Shown here in pieces: positions 25,600 through 37,697 of a stretch of DNA of 64,000 nt. A model generated the notes under the pieces. That model was not told the DNA's origin. It made no database searches and saw nothing but the letters and a program-made list of their open reading frames with translations. The stretch is from Rhodothermales bacterium (GTDB lineage Bacteria > Bacteroidota > Rhodothermia > Rhodothermales > VXPQ01): NCBI GenBank assembly GCA_951812345.1, contig OX638295.1:1894965-1958964 (forward strand), read 5' to 3'. The translations under genes were made by a program, and so were the position numbers. Position 1 is the first letter of the stretch, and every line of letters begins with the position of its first letter.

Positions 25600-28500
25600 T
25601 TATACCCCAACTTCCTCTGTCTTTTCGTCGGGCGCACCGGGCCCTGCCGCAACCCCATCTCCATCGCCGCCCAGCGCTGCCTGCAACTCGGCAAGTTCGG
25701 TCTTCGAACCGACGACCACGTCGCGGAAACGGCGCTGGCCGGTTCCTGCCGGGATCGGATGCCCAACAATCACATTTTCCTTGAGTCCGTAAAGCGGATC
25801 CACCTGCGCCTTGATAGCTGCGTTGGTGAGTACCTTGGTAGTCTCCTGGAATGAGGCTGCCGACACGAACGAATCGGTCGAGAGTGCAGCCTGCGTGATG
25901 CCGAGAAGAATCGGTTGCGCCACGGCCGGTTGCGTTTCGCGCACCTCCACCTGCTTAAGGTCCTGGCGCTTCAGAGCCGAATTCACTTCTCTCATTTGCC
26001 TCCGGCTTACGATATCACCGACCGTCAGGTCGGAATCGCCCGCATTGGTGACCACGAACCGGTCGTAGAGGCGATCATTGAGTTCCTCCATGGAAAACCG
26101 GTCCACCGTATCGTCTTCCAGCAACGTCGTATCGCCCGGATCCGCTACGCGCACCTTCTGCATCATTTGGCGGACAATCACTTCGATATGCTTGTCGTTG
26201 ATCGTCACACCCTGCATCCGGTACACTTCCTGTATCTCGTTCACGAGGTACTCCTGCACGGCACGCGGGCCCTTGATGGAAAGAATATCCTGCGGGGATA
26301 CCTGCCCGTCCGAAAGCCGTCCTCCCGCGCGTACGAAGTCATGCTCGTGTACAAGCATGTGCCTCGAAAGCGGCACGAGGTACGTCCGGCTTTCCGAACC
26401 GTCGCGAGAAGTGACGATGATTTCCTGTGCGCCGCGTCGACGCCCTCCAAAACGAACTACGCCGTCGATCTCGGAAACGACTGCCGGATCGACCGGCATC
26501 CTGGCCTCGAACAACTCAGTCACGCGAGGAAGACCACCCGTGATATCGCCCGTCTTGGCGGACTGGCGCGGAATCTTCACCATGACCTGCCCTGCCTGAA
26601 TTTTCTCCCCCTCATCAACCTGAATACGCGCCCGCACAGGAAGCGTATACTCGCGCTCCGTATCCTTCTCCCTCTTGACGATGAGGGCCGGTGTCAGCAA
26701 GCGCTCACGGCTTTCGGTAATAACCTTTTCCTTGTGACCGGTCTGTTCGTCTGATTCTTCCCGGTATGTGGTACCCTCAACAATATCCTTAAAGGATATC
26801 GTACCGGAGACTTCCGAGAGAATCACACTGTTGTAGGGGTCCCAGCTGGCCAGTACACTTCCCTTTTCGACGATCTCCCCATCAGAAATCAGCATCTCGG
26901 CGCCGTACGGAATCACATACGAAATCAGGCGCCGACCTGCATCTTTGGGGTCAACGATCCATACCTCGCCCTGGCGGGTCAGCACCACATCTTTCTCCCC
27001 TTCGCCATCATCAAGCGTGACGGTCCGCAGGTTTTCGTACACCGCCTTGCCCGCGAATTTCGTCTGGAGGGTACTTTCAGCGGATATGAGACTTGCCGTG
27101 CCTCCAATATGGAAGGTCCGGAGCGTAAGCTGCGTACCCGGCTCTCCAATGGACTGCGCAGCGACCACGCCGACCGCTTCGCCTGTTTCCACAAGGTGCC
27201 CGGAAGCAAGATTCCGCCCGTAGCACAAGGCGCAGACACCGCGACGCGATTCGCATGTCAGAGCCGAACGTATTTCGACTTGCTCGATCGACGTTTCGGA
27301 AATCTGGCGGGCCCGCGGCTCATCGATCATCTCATTGGCCGCAATGATGAGTTCATCGGAAAGCGGGTCGCGAACGTCGTGCATGGAGACGCGCCCCACG
27401 ATACGATCGGCCAGCGGCTGGACAATCTCCTCATTATCCTTCAGGGCCGATATCCGTATTCCGCGCAGCGTGCCGCAATCCTCCTGGGTGATCGTCACAT
27501 CCTGGGAGACATCCACCAGACGACGAGTCAAGTATCCGGCGTCGGCCGTTTTCAGGGCCGTGTCGGCAAGCCCCTTACGGGCGCCGTGCGTCGAAATAAA
27601 GTATTCAAGTACAGAAAGCCCTTCCTTGAAGTTAGAAATGATCGGGTTCTCAATAATCTCCCCTACCGAACCCACAAGACTCTTCTGCGGCTTGGCCATG
27701 AGACCACGCATGCCCCCGAGCTGACGAATCTGCTCCTTGGAACCACGCGCACCCGAATCCGCCATCATATAAATGGCGTTGAATCCTTCCTTGTCATTCT
27801 GGAGGGTTTCAAAAAGCGTTTCGGATACCCGATTGTTGGTCTTCGTCCAGATGTCGATCACCTGATTGTAGCGCTCGCTCTCGAACATGAAGCCCATTTC
27901 GTAATTGCCGCGCACACGGTCCACTTCGGCCTGCGCATCCGAGATGATCTTCTCCTTCATGTCCGGCACGATGATATCGGCCAGCGAGAACGTGAGCCCT
28001 GCGGTGGTAGCCTGTTCGAAGCCCAACTGTTTGATGTCGTCGAGGAAACGGGCAGCCTTCTTGAACCCGCTGGCCTTGAGTACGCGTGCGATGATCGGGC
28101 GCAGATTGCGCTTCGTGAGCACTTCGTTGATGAAACCGACTTCTTCCGGAACCACCTCGTTGAAGAGAACACGCCCTACCGTCGTTTCCTCCATCTTTCC
28201 AGGCGCTATGCGCACATGGACACGGGCATGCAGATCGAGCTGGTCCTGGTCATATGCCTGACGCACTTCTGCAACACTCGCGAACCGCATGCCGTTCCCT
28301 TTCTGGTTCGGCCGCATTTTCGTGAGGTAGTACAAACCAAGAACCATGTCCTGCGTGGGCACGGCGACCGGGCCACCGTGGGCGGGACTGAGAATGTTGT
28401 GACTCGAAAGCATGAGCACCCAGGCCTCCAGGCAGGCGTCATGGCTGAGCGGTGCATGCACCGCCATCTGGTCCCCGTCGAAATCGGCATTGAAGGCCGT

Positions 28501-29904
28501 ACATACCAACGGATGCAACCGGATGGCTTTACCCTCGATGAGAATCGGCTGGAATGCCTGTATGCCGAGGCGATGCAACGTGGGGGCCCGGTTCAACATG
28601 ACAGGACGCCCTTCGATCACCTTCTCGAGAATATCCCAGACGTCAGCGGTGCGCCGGTCCACCACTTTTTTGGCGCTTTTGACCGTCTTGACGATACCCC
28701 GTTCGATAAGCTTGCGAATAACAAAGGGCTTGAACAGTTCGACAGCCATCTCCTTCGGCAAGCCGCACTGGTGGATGTCGAGTTCGGGGCCCACAACGAT
28801 CACCGACCGACCCGAATAGTCCACACGCTTGCCGAGCAGGTTCTGCCGGAACCGTCCCTGCTTACCCTTGAGCATATCGCTGAGCGACTTCAGGGCCCGG
28901 TTCGAATCGCTGCGCACCGCGTTTGCCTTGCGGCTGTTGTCGAACAGCGAATCGACCGCCTCCTGCAGCATGCGCTTCTCGTTGCGCAAAATGACTTCAG
29001 GGGCCTTGATGTCGATAAGTCGTTTCAGACGATTGTTGCGGATGATTACGCGACGGTACAGATCGTTCAGATCGGAGGTCGCAAACCGTCCACCCTCGAG
29101 CGGAACCAGCGGGCGCAGCTCCGGCGGAATAACCGGAATGACCCGCATAACCATCCACTCGGGCCGATTTTCGAGCCGTGTGTTGGCGTCACGGAACCCT
29201 TCGACGACTGCAAGACGCTTCAAAGCATCGGCCTTACGGGCCTGGCTTGTCTCGGTCTTGATCTGGTGACGCAGCTTTTGCGACAGAGACGATAGCTCCA
29301 GGCGCCGCAGGATCGTTTCCACCGCCTCGCCCCCGATCCGGGCGATGAACTTGTTCGGATCGTCGTCGGAAAGCCGATTGTTGTCTTCCCGTATCTGGTA
29401 CAGAATGTTGAAATAATCGTCCTCGTTCAGCAACTGGTTTTCCTGGACACCGAACTCTGCGGCGCTTCCCGCCTGAATGACGACGTAGTTCTCATAATAA
29501 ATGATTTTCTCGAGGTCTTTCGACTTGAGACCAATGAGATGGCCGATCTTGTTCGGCAACGTCTTGAAATACCAGATATGCACGACGGGCACGCTAAGCG
29601 TGATATGCCCCATGCGCTCGCGGCGCACTTTTTTCTGCGTTACTTCTACACCGCAGCGGTCGCAGACAATGCCTTTGTAGCGTATGCGCTTGTACTTGCC
29701 GCAATGGCACTCCCAGTCCTTGACAGGCCCGAATATTTTCTCGCAAAAAAGACCGTCCTTTTCCGGCTTGAAAGACCGGTAATTAATGGTTTCGGGCTTG
29801 AGCACTTCTCCATGAGACCGCTCCAGCACACTTTCCGGGCTGGACAAACTTACGGTGATCCGGCTGAAATGCTTCTTGATCTGCTGCGTCTTTCCGTAGG
29901 GCAT
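25600..29904 (-). CDS. rpoC: RNA polymerase beta' subunit
   Basis: The 1434-residue largest subunit of RNA polymerase. The N-terminal zinc site ([20 protein letters not shown]), the catalytic [12 protein letters not shown] that chelates the active-site magnesium, and the second zinc site ([13 protein letters not shown]) followed by [18 protein letters not shown] are all intact. Domain order is that of a single-chain Bacteroidota-type subunit. It follows rpoB after 75 bases and ends the rpl-rpo cluster; a long palindrome lies beyond its stop. Confidence 0.99.
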   Translation of the reverse strand: MPYGKTQQIKKHFSRITVSLSSPESVLERSHGEVLKPETINYRSFKPEKDGLFCEKIFGPVKDWECHCGKYKRIRYKGIVCDRCGVEVTQKKVRRERMGHITLSVPVVHIWYFKTLPNKIGHLIGLKSKDLEKIIYYENYVVIQAGSAAEFGVQENQLLNEDDYFNILYQIREDNNRLSDDDPNKFIARIGGEAVETILRRLELSSLSQKLRHQIKTETSQARKADALKRLAVVEGFRDANTRLENRPEWMVMRVIPVIPPELRPLVPLEGGRFATSDLNDLYRRVIIRNNRLKRLIDIKAPEVILRNEKRMLQEAVDSLFDNSRKANAVRSDSNRALKSLSDMLKGKQGRFRQNLLGKRVDYSGRSVIVVGPELDIHQCGLPKEMAVELFKPFVIRKLIERGIVKTVKSAKKVVDRRTADVWDILEKVIEGRPVMLNRAPTLHRLGIQAFQPILIEGKAIRLHPLVCTAFNADFDGDQMAVHAPLSHDACLEAWVLMLSSHNILSPAHGGPVAVPTQDMVLGLYYLTKMRPNQKGNGMRFASVAEVRQAYDQDQLDLHARVHVRIAPGKMEETTVGRVLFNEVVPEEVGFINEVLTKRNLRPIIARVLKASGFKKAARFLDDIKQLGFEQATTAGLTFSLADIIVPDMKEKIISDAQAEVDRVRGNYEMGFMFESERYNQVIDIWTKTNNRVSETLFETLQNDKEGFNAIYMMADSGARGSKEQIRQLGGMRGLMAKPQKSLVGSVGEIIENPIISNFKEGLSVLEYFISTHGARKGLADTALKTADAGYLTRRLVDVSQDVTITQEDCGTLRGIRISALKDNEEIVQPLADRIVGRVSMHDVRDPLSDELIIAANEMIDEPRARQISETSIEQVEIRSALTCESRRGVCALCYGRNLASGHLVETGEAVGVVAAQSIGEPGTQLTLRTFHIGGTASLISAESTLQTKFAGKAVYENLRTVTLDDGEGEKDVVLTRQGEVWIVDPKDAGRRLISYVIPYGAEMLISDGEIVEKGSVLASWDPYNSVILSEVSGTISFKDIVEGTTYREESDEQTGHKEKVITESRERLLTPALIVKREKDTEREYTLPVRARIQVDEGEKIQAGQVMVKIPRQSAKTGDITGGLPRVTELFEARMPVDPAVVSEIDGVVRFGGRRRGAQEIIVTSRDGSESRTYLVPLSRHMLVHEHDFVRAGGRLSDGQVSPQDILSIKGPRAVQEYLVNEIQEVYRMQGVTINDKHIEVIVRQMMQKVRVADPGDTTLLEDDTVDRFSMEELNDRLYDRFVVTNAGDSDLTVGDIVSRRQMREVNSALKRQDLKQVEVRETQPAVAQPILLGITQAALSTDSFVSAASFQETTKVLTNAAIKAQVDPLYGLKENVIVGHPIPAGTGQRRFRDVVVGSKTELAELQAALGGDGDGVAAGPGAPDEKTEEVGV

Positions 29905-29979
29905 ATTGGCTCTTTCGCAATTCTGAATGCTGGAACGGGGGCATGACGCCTTCCCGTGCAGGGCAACTACGGTGAGTGG

Positions 29980-32900
29980 TTAATCGAGGCGGACTTCAAG
30001 GCCAAGTCCCTGAAGCTCTCGAACGAGCACCTGAAAGCTCTCCGGCATACCGGCTTCGGGCATGTTCTCCCCCTTGACGATTGACTCGTATGCTTTCGAG
30101 CGCCCCTGGACGTCATCCGACTTGTAGGTCAGCATCTCCTGCAAGGTATGTGCGGCGCCATAGGCATACAGTGCCCACACCTCCATCTCTCCCAGGCGCT
30201 GCCCGCCAAGCTGCGCCTTGCCGCCCAGCGGCTGCTGCGTAATAAGGCTGTACGGTCCAATGCTGCGAGCATGAATCTTGTCCTCCACAAGGTGACTCAG
30301 CTTCAGCATATAGATGTAGCCCACTGTGGTTTTTTCATCGAACTCCTTGCCGGTACGTCCGTCGTAGAGCTGAGCGCGCCCGTCGATCGGCAGACCCGCT
30401 TCTTCGAGTTTAGTCCGGATCTCGTCCATTGTCGCACCGTCGAAAATGGGCGTCGCGAACGAAGTGCCGAGTTTTTTGCCGGCCCATCCGAGGAGCGTCT
30501 CGAATATCTGACCGAGGTTCATGCGCGAAGGCACGCCAAGCGGATTGAGCACGATATCGACCGGTGTTCCGTCTTCGAGGAACGGCATATCTTCCACGGG
30601 AACGATGCGGGCAACCACCCCCTTGTTTCCATGGCGGCCAGCCATCTTATCCCCCACCTGCACCTTACGCTTGCGCGCCACATACACCTTCGCAAGCTGC
30701 ACGATACCCGGAGGCAGTTCATCCCCCATCTGCACCTGATGCTTGTCGCGCTTCATTTCGCCGTCAAGGCGACTGCAGGTACGCGCATAATTGCGAAGCA
30801 ATTGACGAATGCGTTCGTTCGTTTCCTGATCGCTCGTCATATCCTTGGCGGAGCTGAGCTGGTCAGGTGTAATATCCTTGAGTGCGGTCTTCGTGAATTT
30901 TGCCCCCTTCGAAAGCAGCACAGCGCCTTCGCGGTCTTCCACACCGGCGGATGATTTCCGACCCACGATCCGGAAAAATTTCTCCCAGAAAAGCCTGTCC
31001 AGTTCTTCTTTCTCGCGACCGAATCGCGCCTCGATCTCGGCAAGGCGTTTCCCTTCCACCTTCTTCGAGGCGGAATCCAGCTTGCGCCGGCCAAACAGTT
31101 CCGTAGCAATCACCACGCCCTTCATACCCGGAGGCGCTGTAAGGGAGGCATCTTTTACATCACCGGCCTTGTCGCCAAAAATGGCGCGAAGCAGTTTTTC
31201 CTCCGGCGTGGGGTCCGTTTCGCCCTTGGGCGTGATTTTGCCCACAATGATATCGCCGGCATTCACCTCGGCGCCTACACGGATGATACCTCGCTCATCG
31301 AGATCCTTTGTGGCTTCTTCCGAAACGTTCGGGATCTCGCGGGTAAGCTCTTCCTCGCCACGCTTCGTGTCGCGCACCTGCAACTCGAATTTCTCGATAT
31401 GTATAGACGTGTATACATCTTCGGTTACGAGTCGCTCGGACAGCACGATGGCGTCCTCAAAATTGTAGCCGTGCCAGGGCATGAACGCAACCAGCACATT
31501 CTTACCCAATGCAAGGTCGCCGTTTTCCGTTGCAAACCCATCCGTCAGCACCGTACCCGCAGAGACGCGCTGTCCCTTGGTAACGATCGGTTTCTGATTG
31601 ACACTGGTATCCTGATTCGTTCGGCGGAACTTCACAAGCCGGTACTCGCGCACAGAGCCTTCGAAACCCAGATCTGCATCCTTTGCGCTTTGATCGTAGC
31701 GTACAACGATGCGCGTAGCGTCGACATACTCAACCACGCCCTTGCCTTCCGCAACGAGAACCGCACGCGAATCTTTCGCAACGCGTCCTTCAAGGCCCGT
31801 TCCGACCAGAGGAGCCTCCGCACGCAACAAGGGAACAGCCTGACGCTGCATATTCGATCCCATGAGGGCGCGATTGGCATCATCATGCTCGAGAAAAGGA
31901 ATCAGACTTGCCGCGGGAGACACGATCTGGTTCGGAGCAACATCCATATACTCGACATTGTCCGGCGGCTTGATGGGGAAATCGCCCCGGTGGCGACACT
32001 TCACGTAGTCATTGACGAAATTGCCCTTTCCGTCGATCGGGGCATTCGCCTGGGCAATGACCGCATTGTCTTCCTCCTCTGCAGAAAGAAAACGGATTTT
32101 CTTGGTCACCTTACTGTTCTCAACGACCCGGTACGGCGTTTCGATGAAGCCGAAATCGTTGATGGTGGCATGTACGCAAAGCGAGGAAATCAGACCAATA
32201 TTCGGACCCTCGGGGGTTTCGATAGGACACAACCGCCCATAGTGTGTGTAATGCACGTCGCGGACTTCGAAACCGGCGCGTTCACGCGTTAACCCGCCCG
32301 GCCCCAGCGCTGACATGCGGCGCTTGTGCGTCAACTCGGCCAGCGGATTCGTCTGATCCATGAACTGGCTAAGCTGATTGGTTCCGAAAAAGGTGTTGAT
32401 CACACTCGAAACCGTACGGGCATTTACCAGGTCTTGTGGCGAAAACTTGTCCGCGTCGCGCAAGTTCATGCGTTCCTTGATCGTACGAGCCATACGTGCA
32501 AGGCCCAGCGAGAATTGGGTTCCAAGCTGTTCGCCTACAGTGCGCACCCGACGGTTGCCGAGGTGGTCAATATCGTCTACACTGCTTCTGCCGTTCTGCA
32601 GATTGACAAGCTCACGAATAATCGCCACGATGTCGTCGGGCGTCAACGTCAACGTATCCGAAGGCGTATCGAGATTCAGGCGGGTATTAATGCGGTACCG
32701 GCCTACCTCACCAAGATCGTAACGCTTTTCACTGAAAAAGAGCCTGTCGAGAATGCCCCGTGCACTCTCCAGGTCAGGCGCCTCGCTGCCTCGAAGCTGC
32801 AGGTACATGTATTCCAGCGCCTCGGCATACGAATGCGCAGGGTCCTTACGCAGGGTTTCGATCAGTGTGGACTTGTCAAGTTGCTCCTGTTCATCCTTCT

Positions 32901-33813
32901 TCAGTAGCCAGACGGTCTTGATGCCCGCTTCCTTCAGCTTTGCATAATCTTCCTCATGAAGCACATGATCGGCAGGAAGGATGATCTTGCGATTTTTTTT
33001 CTCCTCAAGAATCTCTCCGGTGTCCTCATCAACGATCTCGTGCACTTCTTCGACAGTAATCGAGGCCGCCAGATTGCGATCGACCCACTTGCCGAACGAC
33101 CGCTTCGTCGAAACGTCCCCTTCGTCAGCCAGATCGAATATTGTCAGGATTTCATCGTTGGACGAATGTCCCAGTGCACGCAAAAGCGTCGTCACCGGAA
33201 GTTTCTTCTTCCGATCGATATAAGCCCACATGACGTTGCTTACATCGGTCGAAAATTCAATCCAGGAGCCGCGGAAGGGTATTACGCGAGCTGAAAAGAG
33301 CTCCGTGCCGTTCGGATGAATGCTTAACCCGAAAAACACCCCGGGACTACGGTGCAATTGGGAAACAACGACACGCTCCGCGCCATTGATGACGAAGGTG
33401 CCCTGCCGCGTCATGAACGGCAGATTACCGAGGTATACCTCCTGCTCAATCGCTTCTTCCGGTTCGTCCTCATCCTCGTCCTCCTTACTCGAAAGGCGAA
33501 GCCGCGCCTTCAACGGCACGGCATACGTCAGACCCTGCGCGATACACTCCGACACCGAATGCTTCGGAGCATCCAGGTCGTAGTCTATGAATTCGAGGGT
33601 ATACCGCTCACGGCTGTCCTGAATCGGAAAATGCTCCTTGAAAACCCCCTGGAGTCCAATATCCTTTCGTTCTTCCGGTGACACATCAGGCTGCGCAAAA
33701 TCCGCGAACGACTGGAGTTGGATATCCAGAAAATCCGGGTATTCGTGTATGGTCGGAATGCGAGCATAGGATATGCGCTTGCCTTTCGTTGCTTGACCGT
33801 TCGTATGGGGCAT
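29980..33813 (-). CDS. rpoB: RNA polymerase beta subunit
   Basis: The 1277-residue second subunit of RNA polymerase. The rifampicin-binding cluster reads [16 protein letters not shown] and SALGPGGL; Asp516, His526 and Ser531 (E. coli numbering) are the sensitive-type residues, while position 522 is Ala and 518 is Thr. Other core motifs include [14 protein letters not shown]-like [37 protein letters not shown] and [11 protein letters not shown]. It lies 87 bases after rplL and 75 before rpoC in the usual order. Confidence 0.99.
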   Translation of the reverse strand: MPHTNGQATKGKRISYARIPTIHEYPDFLDIQLQSFADFAQPDVSPEERKDIGLQGVFKEHFPIQDSRERYTLEFIDYDLDAPKHSVSECIAQGLTYAVPLKARLRLSSKEDEDEDEPEEAIEQEVYLGNLPFMTRQGTFVINGAERVVVSQLHRSPGVFFGLSIHPNGTELFSARVIPFRGSWIEFSTDVSNVMWAYIDRKKKLPVTTLLRALGHSSNDEILTIFDLADEGDVSTKRSFGKWVDRNLAASITVEEVHEIVDEDTGEILEEKKNRKIILPADHVLHEEDYAKLKEAGIKTVWLLKKDEQEQLDKSTLIETLRKDPAHSYAEALEYMYLQLRGSEAPDLESARGILDRLFFSEKRYDLGEVGRYRINTRLNLDTPSDTLTLTPDDIVAIIRELVNLQNGRSSVDDIDHLGNRRVRTVGEQLGTQFSLGLARMARTIKERMNLRDADKFSPQDLVNARTVSSVINTFFGTNQLSQFMDQTNPLAELTHKRRMSALGPGGLTRERAGFEVRDVHYTHYGRLCPIETPEGPNIGLISSLCVHATINDFGFIETPYRVVENSKVTKKIRFLSAEEEDNAVIAQANAPIDGKGNFVNDYVKCRHRGDFPIKPPDNVEYMDVAPNQIVSPAASLIPFLEHDDANRALMGSNMQRQAVPLLRAEAPLVGTGLEGRVAKDSRAVLVAEGKGVVEYVDATRIVVRYDQSAKDADLGFEGSVREYRLVKFRRTNQDTSVNQKPIVTKGQRVSAGTVLTDGFATENGDLALGKNVLVAFMPWHGYNFEDAIVLSERLVTEDVYTSIHIEKFELQVRDTKRGEEELTREIPNVSEEATKDLDERGIIRVGAEVNAGDIIVGKITPKGETDPTPEEKLLRAIFGDKAGDVKDASLTAPPGMKGVVIATELFGRRKLDSASKKVEGKRLAEIEARFGREKEELDRLFWEKFFRIVGRKSSAGVEDREGAVLLSKGAKFTKTALKDITPDQLSSAKDMTSDQETNERIRQLLRNYARTCSRLDGEMKRDKHQVQMGDELPPGIVQLAKVYVARKRKVQVGDKMAGRHGNKGVVARIVPVEDMPFLEDGTPVDIVLNPLGVPSRMNLGQIFETLLGWAGKKLGTSFATPIFDGATMDEIRTKLEEAGLPIDGRAQLYDGRTGKEFDEKTTVGYIYMLKLSHLVEDKIHARSIGPYSLITQQPLGGKAQLGGQRLGEMEVWALYAYGAAHTLQEMLTYKSDDVQGRSKAYESIVKGENMPEAGMPESFQVLVRELQGLGLEVRLD

Positions 33814-33900
33814 GGATGGAGTGGCTGGAAAGGAGAAAAACGTGTCGAACGATAACGATGCAAAAGATGCGTGACGTACAAGGCGCCACGCCGCTCCCGT

Positions 33901-34284
33901 TTACTTGAGCTCGACTTCTGCGCCCGCTTCTTCAAGCTTGGTCTTTATCTCCTGCGCCTCGTCCTTGCCGACAGCTTCCTTGACGGTGTTCGGCGCACCG
34001 TCCACAAGTTCCTTCGCTTCCTTGAGACCAAGACCGGTGAGGCTGCGCACTTCCTTGATGACGGCAATCTTGTTGCCCCCGATGCCCTTCAGCACCACAT
34101 CGAATTCCGTTTGCTCCTCGGCGCCGGCTGCCCCGTCGCCTCCGGCAGCGGGTCCAGCTATGACTGCCGCGGCCGCTGCGGCCGGCTTGATACCGTACTC
34201 TTCCTCGAGAAGGGTGGCCAAGTCATTGGCGTCCTTGACCGTGAGGTTGACAAGTTCTTCTGCGATTTTCTTGATGTCCGCCAT
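33901..34284 (-). CDS. rplL: Ribosomal protein bL12 (L7/L12)
   Basis: A 127-residue stalk protein that recruits translation factors to the ribosome. The start is the ATG at 34284 ([11 protein letters not shown]); a longer open frame upstream is not protein-like. The N-terminal dimerisation helix, an Ala/Gly/Pro-rich hinge ([17 protein letters not shown]) and the globular C-terminal domain ([35 protein letters not shown]) are complete. It follows rplJ after 118 bases. Confidence 0.98.
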   Translation of the reverse strand: MADIKKIAEELVNLTVKDANDLATLLEEEYGIKPAAAAAAVIAGPAAGGDGAAGAEEQTEFDVVLKGIGGNKIAVIKEVRSLTGLGLKEAKELVDGAPNTVKEAVGKDEAQEIKTKLEEAGAEVELK

Positions 34285-34402
34285 ATTTGGATTCGTTCTC
34301 CTGCGAGCAGTCTCTGCCGCCGTACTCCGGCAACTGTGCCGCGCATTAAGGATGGATGATGAAAGTGACGATGATTGTTTCGGGATCAGGCATGACGCAC
34401 GG

Positions 34403-34924
34403 TCATGCGGCGCGATCTGCGATCTCGCGAATCGCAGCGGCCAGGTTGCGGGCAGGCGCCTGCACCTTGCCGACCACATTCGAAATAGGAGCAAGCAGCA
34501 AGCCGACTACATCGCCTATGAGCTCATCTTTCGACTTAAGCGATGCCAGTACATCCAGGGAGCCCTCCCCGTAAAAAGCGCCGTCTATGTAAACGGCCTT
34601 GACTTCGGGGCGGGTCACTGATTCGTCTTTCAGAAAATCCCGGATGACGCGGGCCGGCGCCGACGGCTCCCCCCCGAATGCGATTGCCGTTGGACCTTTC
34701 AGGTATGCCAGCAATTCGCTATACGCGGGACGCTCCTCCATAGCAAGGCGTACCAGGGTGTTTTTATACACCTTGAACGACACGCCGGCATCGCGGAAAC
34801 GATTGCGCAAATCGTTTGCCTGACCGACAGTCAGCCCGGAATAATTGGTCAGGTACACGATCGTGTTTGCATCGAGCATCTGCGCGATTTCCGCAACGAC
34901 CGTTTCCTTGTCTGTTTTTGTCAT
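34403..34924 (-). CDS. rplJ: Ribosomal protein uL10
   Basis: The 173-residue base of the ribosomal stalk, which binds 23S rRNA and carries the bL12 dimers. N-terminal [12 protein letters not shown], the central [21 protein letters not shown] and [11 protein letters not shown] segments are typical, and a C-terminal helix for bL12 ends the protein. The ATG at 34924 is preferred; one two codons upstream (34930) is also possible. The 100-base gap to rplA is where L10 leader structures usually lie. Confidence 0.97.
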   Translation of the reverse strand: MTKTDKETVVAEIAQMLDANTIVYLTNYSGLTVGQANDLRNRFRDAGVSFKVYKNTLVRLAMEERPAYSELLAYLKGPTAIAFGGEPSAPARVIRDFLKDESVTRPEVKAVYIDGAFYGEGSLDVLASLKSKDELIGDVVGLLLAPISNVVGKVQAPARNLAAAIREIADRAA

Positions 34925-34930
34925 GGGCAT

Positions 34931-35030
34931 GTCGGCGCCTCGCTATCTCAATCGGTTGCTCTCGGGCTTTCCGGCATGAACCGGGTGTAACACTTGCACT
35001 TGGATATAGGGATGAACGGGCGAAAAATCG
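34931..35030 (-). other. rplA-rplJ gap, possible L10 leader
   Basis: A 100-base gap just before rplJ, the place of the autoregulatory L10 binding site in many bacteria. A CCGG-TTCATG-CCGG hairpin is visible, but I cannot confirm the kink-turn of a true L10 leader. Confidence 0.25.
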
Positions 35031-35741
35031 CTATCGCAGCGCACTCACGACCTGGACGCGATCCAGCGGAATCGGCGGCCCCATCGATGTCGAGATCGAA
35101 GCCGAACGAACGTATGTACCTTTCGCCGACGCGGGACGCAGCCGAAGCACTTCCTTGAGAAACACCTCTGCATTTTCCCGGAGATGGTCTGCAGAAAACG
35201 ACATCTTCCCGATCGGTGTATGGAGATTGCCGGATTTGTCCACGCGAAAATCGATTTTACCCGCCTTGACCTGTTCCACAGCCGCACCGACATCCATGGT
35301 GACCGTGCCGCTTTTAGGGTTAGGCATAAGTCCTCTCGGCCCCAGAACGCGCCCGAGCTTGGCAACATCACGCATCACATCAGGCGTAGCAACCACCACA
35401 TCGAAATCGGTCCACCCTTTCTTCTGGATACGTTCGATAAGGTCTTGCAGGCCGACATGGTCGGCGCCAGCTTCTCTGGCCTCTTCCTGTTTACCCTCGC
35501 TGGCCAGTACAAGCACGCGAACCTCCTTGCCCGTGCCGTGAGGCAGGGCCGCCGTACCCCTCACCATCTGGTCGGCGTGACGCGGGTCAACCCCGAGCCG
35601 CAGGTCGATATCAACCGATTCATCGAATTTGGCGCCGCCTGCCTTTGTAACCAGGGTACAGGCATCTTCAAGTGTGAAGGGGCCTCCTGCCTCTTTGACA
35701 ATCTCGGCTGCCTGCCGGTAACGTTTTCCTTTTTTCGCCAT
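35031..35741 (-). CDS. rplA: Ribosomal protein uL1
   Basis: A 236-residue L1 stalk protein that binds 23S rRNA at the E site and, in characterised bacteria, represses its own operon by binding the mRNA leader. [13 protein letters not shown] at the N-terminus, the [16 protein letters not shown] region and [14 protein letters not shown] in the second domain are characteristic. It sits 91 bases after rplK, in the normal rplK-rplA order, with no gene between. Confidence 0.98.
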   Translation of the reverse strand: MAKKGKRYRQAAEIVKEAGGPFTLEDACTLVTKAGGAKFDESVDIDLRLGVDPRHADQMVRGTAALPHGTGKEVRVLVLASEGKQEEAREAGADHVGLQDLIERIQKKGWTDFDVVVATPDVMRDVAKLGRVLGPRGLMPNPKSGTVTMDVGAAVEQVKAGKIDFRVDKSGNLHTPIGKMSFSADHLRENAEVFLKEVLRLRPASAKGTYVRSASISTSMGPPIPLDRVQVVSALR

Positions 35742-35832
35742 CCGATACGTAGCGGACGTAGTGCTTGTGTCAACGATGATGGAATGTGCCGGATGCAGGA
35801 GCCCTGTCCCGGCCGCACAATAACTCCCCCGT

Positions 35833-36267
35833 TTAAGAGGGTCTGCCTTCGACGCGTACTCCCATCGAACGCGCCGTGCCGGCTATCATGGAGGCCGCCT
35901 TGTCTATATCGAATGCGTTGAGGTCCTCCATTTTCTGCCCGGCAATATTGCGGCAATCCTCCCAGGTTACCGTTCCTACCTTGTTCCGCAAGGAATCGTC
36001 AGATCCCGACGGAATCTTCGCGGCAGTCTTCAGAAGCACCGCCGCAGGGGGGCTCTTGACGATGAAACTGAAGGTTTTATCGGTATACACCGTGATCACT
36101 ACAGGAAGGACAAGCCCCATCCTGTCCTGCGTCGCTGCATTGAATTGCTTGCAGAAATCCATGATGTTCACCCCTTTCTGTCCCAATGCGGGGCCTATAG
36201 GGGGAGCCGGATTCGCCTGTCCGGCCTTGATCTGCAGCTTGATGTACCCGTCGATTGGCTTCGCCAT
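35833..36267 (-). CDS. rplK: Ribosomal protein uL11
   Basis: A 144-residue protein of the GTPase-associated centre. The conserved [22 protein letters not shown]-type N-terminus and the C-terminal [20 protein letters not shown] region that binds 23S rRNA are present. In most bacteria nusG lies close upstream; here 369 bases separate them, about half of it a palindromic repeat element. Confidence 0.98.
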   Translation of the reverse strand: MAKPIDGYIKLQIKAGQANPAPPIGPALGQKGVNIMDFCKQFNAATQDRMGLVLPVVITVYTDKTFSFIVKSPPAAVLLKTAAKIPSGSDDSLRNKVGTVTWEDCRNIAGQKMEDLNAFDIDKAASMIAGTARSMGVRVEGRPS

Positions 36268-36420
36268 AAACTATAACGCGCGGTGCAAACGCCAGAAGAA
36301 TCGTACCCTTTTGTACGCCCGGCTCCCGCTTTCTGTTAATTGGGGCAACAAAACTCAGCCAATTAATATCGGAATTTTTCGGGGAATATTCCACAAAAAG
36401 TAGAACAACACACACGGGTT

Positions 36421-36428
36421 CAAATATA
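36421..36428 (-). promoter_or_regulatory. Candidate -7 box upstream of rplK
   Basis: TATATTTG on the minus strand matches the Bacteroidota TAnnTTTG box exactly. The expected -33 region falls inside the adjacent repeat element and no clear TTG is found at 19-21 bases, so the promoter is tentative. Confidence 0.3.
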
Positions 36429-36439
36429 ATTCACAATTG

Positions 36440-36626
36440 GGATACTCTGATTAAGTCCGCAAAGCTCAGAGGCTGCGAGAAGTGGGCTGGCAAGGAATGA
36501 CGAAGCAGTGTGGCAGGCTCCACATAATGAGGAATGACGCAGCCAGCGTGCTTCTCGCAGCCTCCCGAAGGGCGCTTCACGCACGAACGTGAAGTGCTGA
36601 GCGAAGCGGTTTTGATCAGAGTATCC
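36440..36626 (-). repeat. Terminal-inverted-repeat element, copy 1 (between nusG and rplK)
   Basis: A 187-base element bounded by GGATACTCTGATTAAGTCCGC at 36440-36460 and its imperfect complement ending GAGTATCC at 36626. It contains nested palindromes: a perfect 12-base pair GGCTGCGAGAAG (36471-36482) with CTTCTCGCAGCC (36551-36562), and CTTCACG (36575-36581) with CGTGAAG (36588-36594). No coding frame of note. Together with the flanks it makes the 369-base nusG-rplK gap (36268-36636). Related copies are at 47608 and 55409. Confidence 0.85.
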
Positions 36627-36636
36627 TAATAAAGGG

Positions 36637-37191
36637 TTAATCGTCCCGCTCCACCTGCAAATAATCCAGTTCAAGGGGCGTCTTGCGCCCAAAAATAGAT
36701 ACCATCACCTTGACTTTCATTTTGTCGGGATATACCTCCTCGACAAAACCGCTGAAATTGTTGAACGGGCCATCCACCACCTTCACAAGATCTCCGTTCT
36801 TGAACGGCATCTCAGGCTGTTCGCCCGCCTCCCGGACCTCGTTCATTTTGCCCATGATCCGGTTTATTTCGTCGGGTCGCAGCGGGGTGGGCTCGTCGCC
36901 TGTGGTCAGAAAACCAATCACCGAGGGAAGATTGGAAATGACATGCTGCAACTCGGTATCCAGGGCGATATGCAGCATAACATATCCCGGGAAAAACGTC
37001 TTCTCACGCGTACGCTTTTTGCCGCTGCGCATCTCGAAAACGGTTTCGGTAGGGATCATGACTTCATTGATCCTGTCCTGTAGATTGAGACGCTCGATCT
37101 CCTTCTCGAGATAGTGCTTGACCTTTTTTTCGTGGCCCGAAAACGTGCGAAGCACGTACCATTTGCGGATGATTTCCTTTTCCTTGACCAT
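36637..37191 (-). CDS. nusG: Transcription termination/antitermination factor NusG
   Basis: A 184-residue elongation factor that binds RNA polymerase and couples it to ribosomes or Rho. The NGN domain (KWYVLRTFSGHEKKVKHYLEKEIE ... FFPGYVMLHI) is followed by the KOW domain (FKNGDLVKVVDGPFNNFSGFVEEVYPDKMKVKVMVSIFGR). It lies 55 bases after secE, as in most bacteria. The repeat element begins 10 bases past its stop. Confidence 0.98.
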   Translation of the reverse strand: MVKEKEIIRKWYVLRTFSGHEKKVKHYLEKEIERLNLQDRINEVMIPTETVFEMRSGKKRTREKTFFPGYVMLHIALDTELQHVISNLPSVIGFLTTGDEPTPLRPDEINRIMGKMNEVREAGEQPEMPFKNGDLVKVVDGPFNNFSGFVEEVYPDKMKVKVMVSIFGRKTPLELDYLQVERDD

Positions 37192-37246
37192 CTCTCCTTG
37201 TACCTGAGAAAAATGTCTCGACGAGATATGCTTCGGCGCAACCGGA

Positions 37247-37426
37247 TCAACTGTATATGAACTCCAGTATCCGGCTAATGATCTGATCGGCTCCCCAAAT
37301 GTACAGGGAAATGATCATCGACGCCAGCAGAGTAATTAGTGTGTTACTGACCAGCTCGTTACGCGCCGGCCAACTGACCTTGCGCATCTCCTTGCTTACG
37401 TCGCCCAGATATTCGGCCACTTTCAT
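37247..37426 (-). CDS. secE: Preprotein translocase subunit SecE
   Basis: A 59-residue single-span membrane protein, the clamp of the SecYEG translocon. It starts at ATG 37426 and reads MKVAEYLGDVSKEMRKVSWP, the amphipathic helix with the conserved VSWPxR motif, followed by one hydrophobic helix (about residues 29-46) and a short tail. Position between tRNA-Trp and nusG is the canonical one. The short length is normal for non-enterobacterial SecE. Confidence 0.97.
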   Translation of the reverse strand: MKVAEYLGDVSKEMRKVSWPARNELVSNTLITLLASMIISLYIWGADQIISRILEFIYS

Positions 37427-37469
37427 GTTTGATCCTGGTTACGGCGTGTCACGCCATGAATGATGCGGG

Positions 37470-37542
<73 letters not shown>

Positions 37543-37602
37543 GTGTACGGCGATGATTACTGCTGCATGATTCGTATGCAAAAAGGTGCGTCGCATCGCA
37601 TG

Positions 37603-37674
37603 AGCCGCCTATCGGATTTGAACCGATGACCCCTTCCTTACCATGGAAGCGCTCTACCACTGAGCTAAGGCGGC
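37603..37674 (-). tRNA. tRNA-Thr (anticodon GGT)
   Basis: A 72-base cloverleaf with acceptor GCCGCCT/AGGCGGC, anticodon stem CTTCC/GGAAG around loop ATGGTAA, and T-loop TTCAAAT. Only 60 bases separate it from tRNA-Trp, leaving no room for the tuf gene often found at this point. Confidence 0.95.
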
Positions 37675-37697
37675 CGAAACCGGCATGCGCTTGCTGG

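Noticed and set aside
27109-29295. 728-codon open frame antisense to rpoC
   Set aside because: It is the reverse-strand shadow of a highly conserved gene with biased codon use; the translation shows no domain and is Arg/His rich as expected of shadows.
36440-36626. Possible CRISPR-like or REP array
   Set aside because: The repeats are terminal and inverted, not regularly spaced direct repeats, and no cas gene is near.
36420-36692. 90-codon frame in the nusG-rplK gap
   Set aside because: It lies in the palindromic element and overlaps the nusG end; composition follows the inverted repeats.
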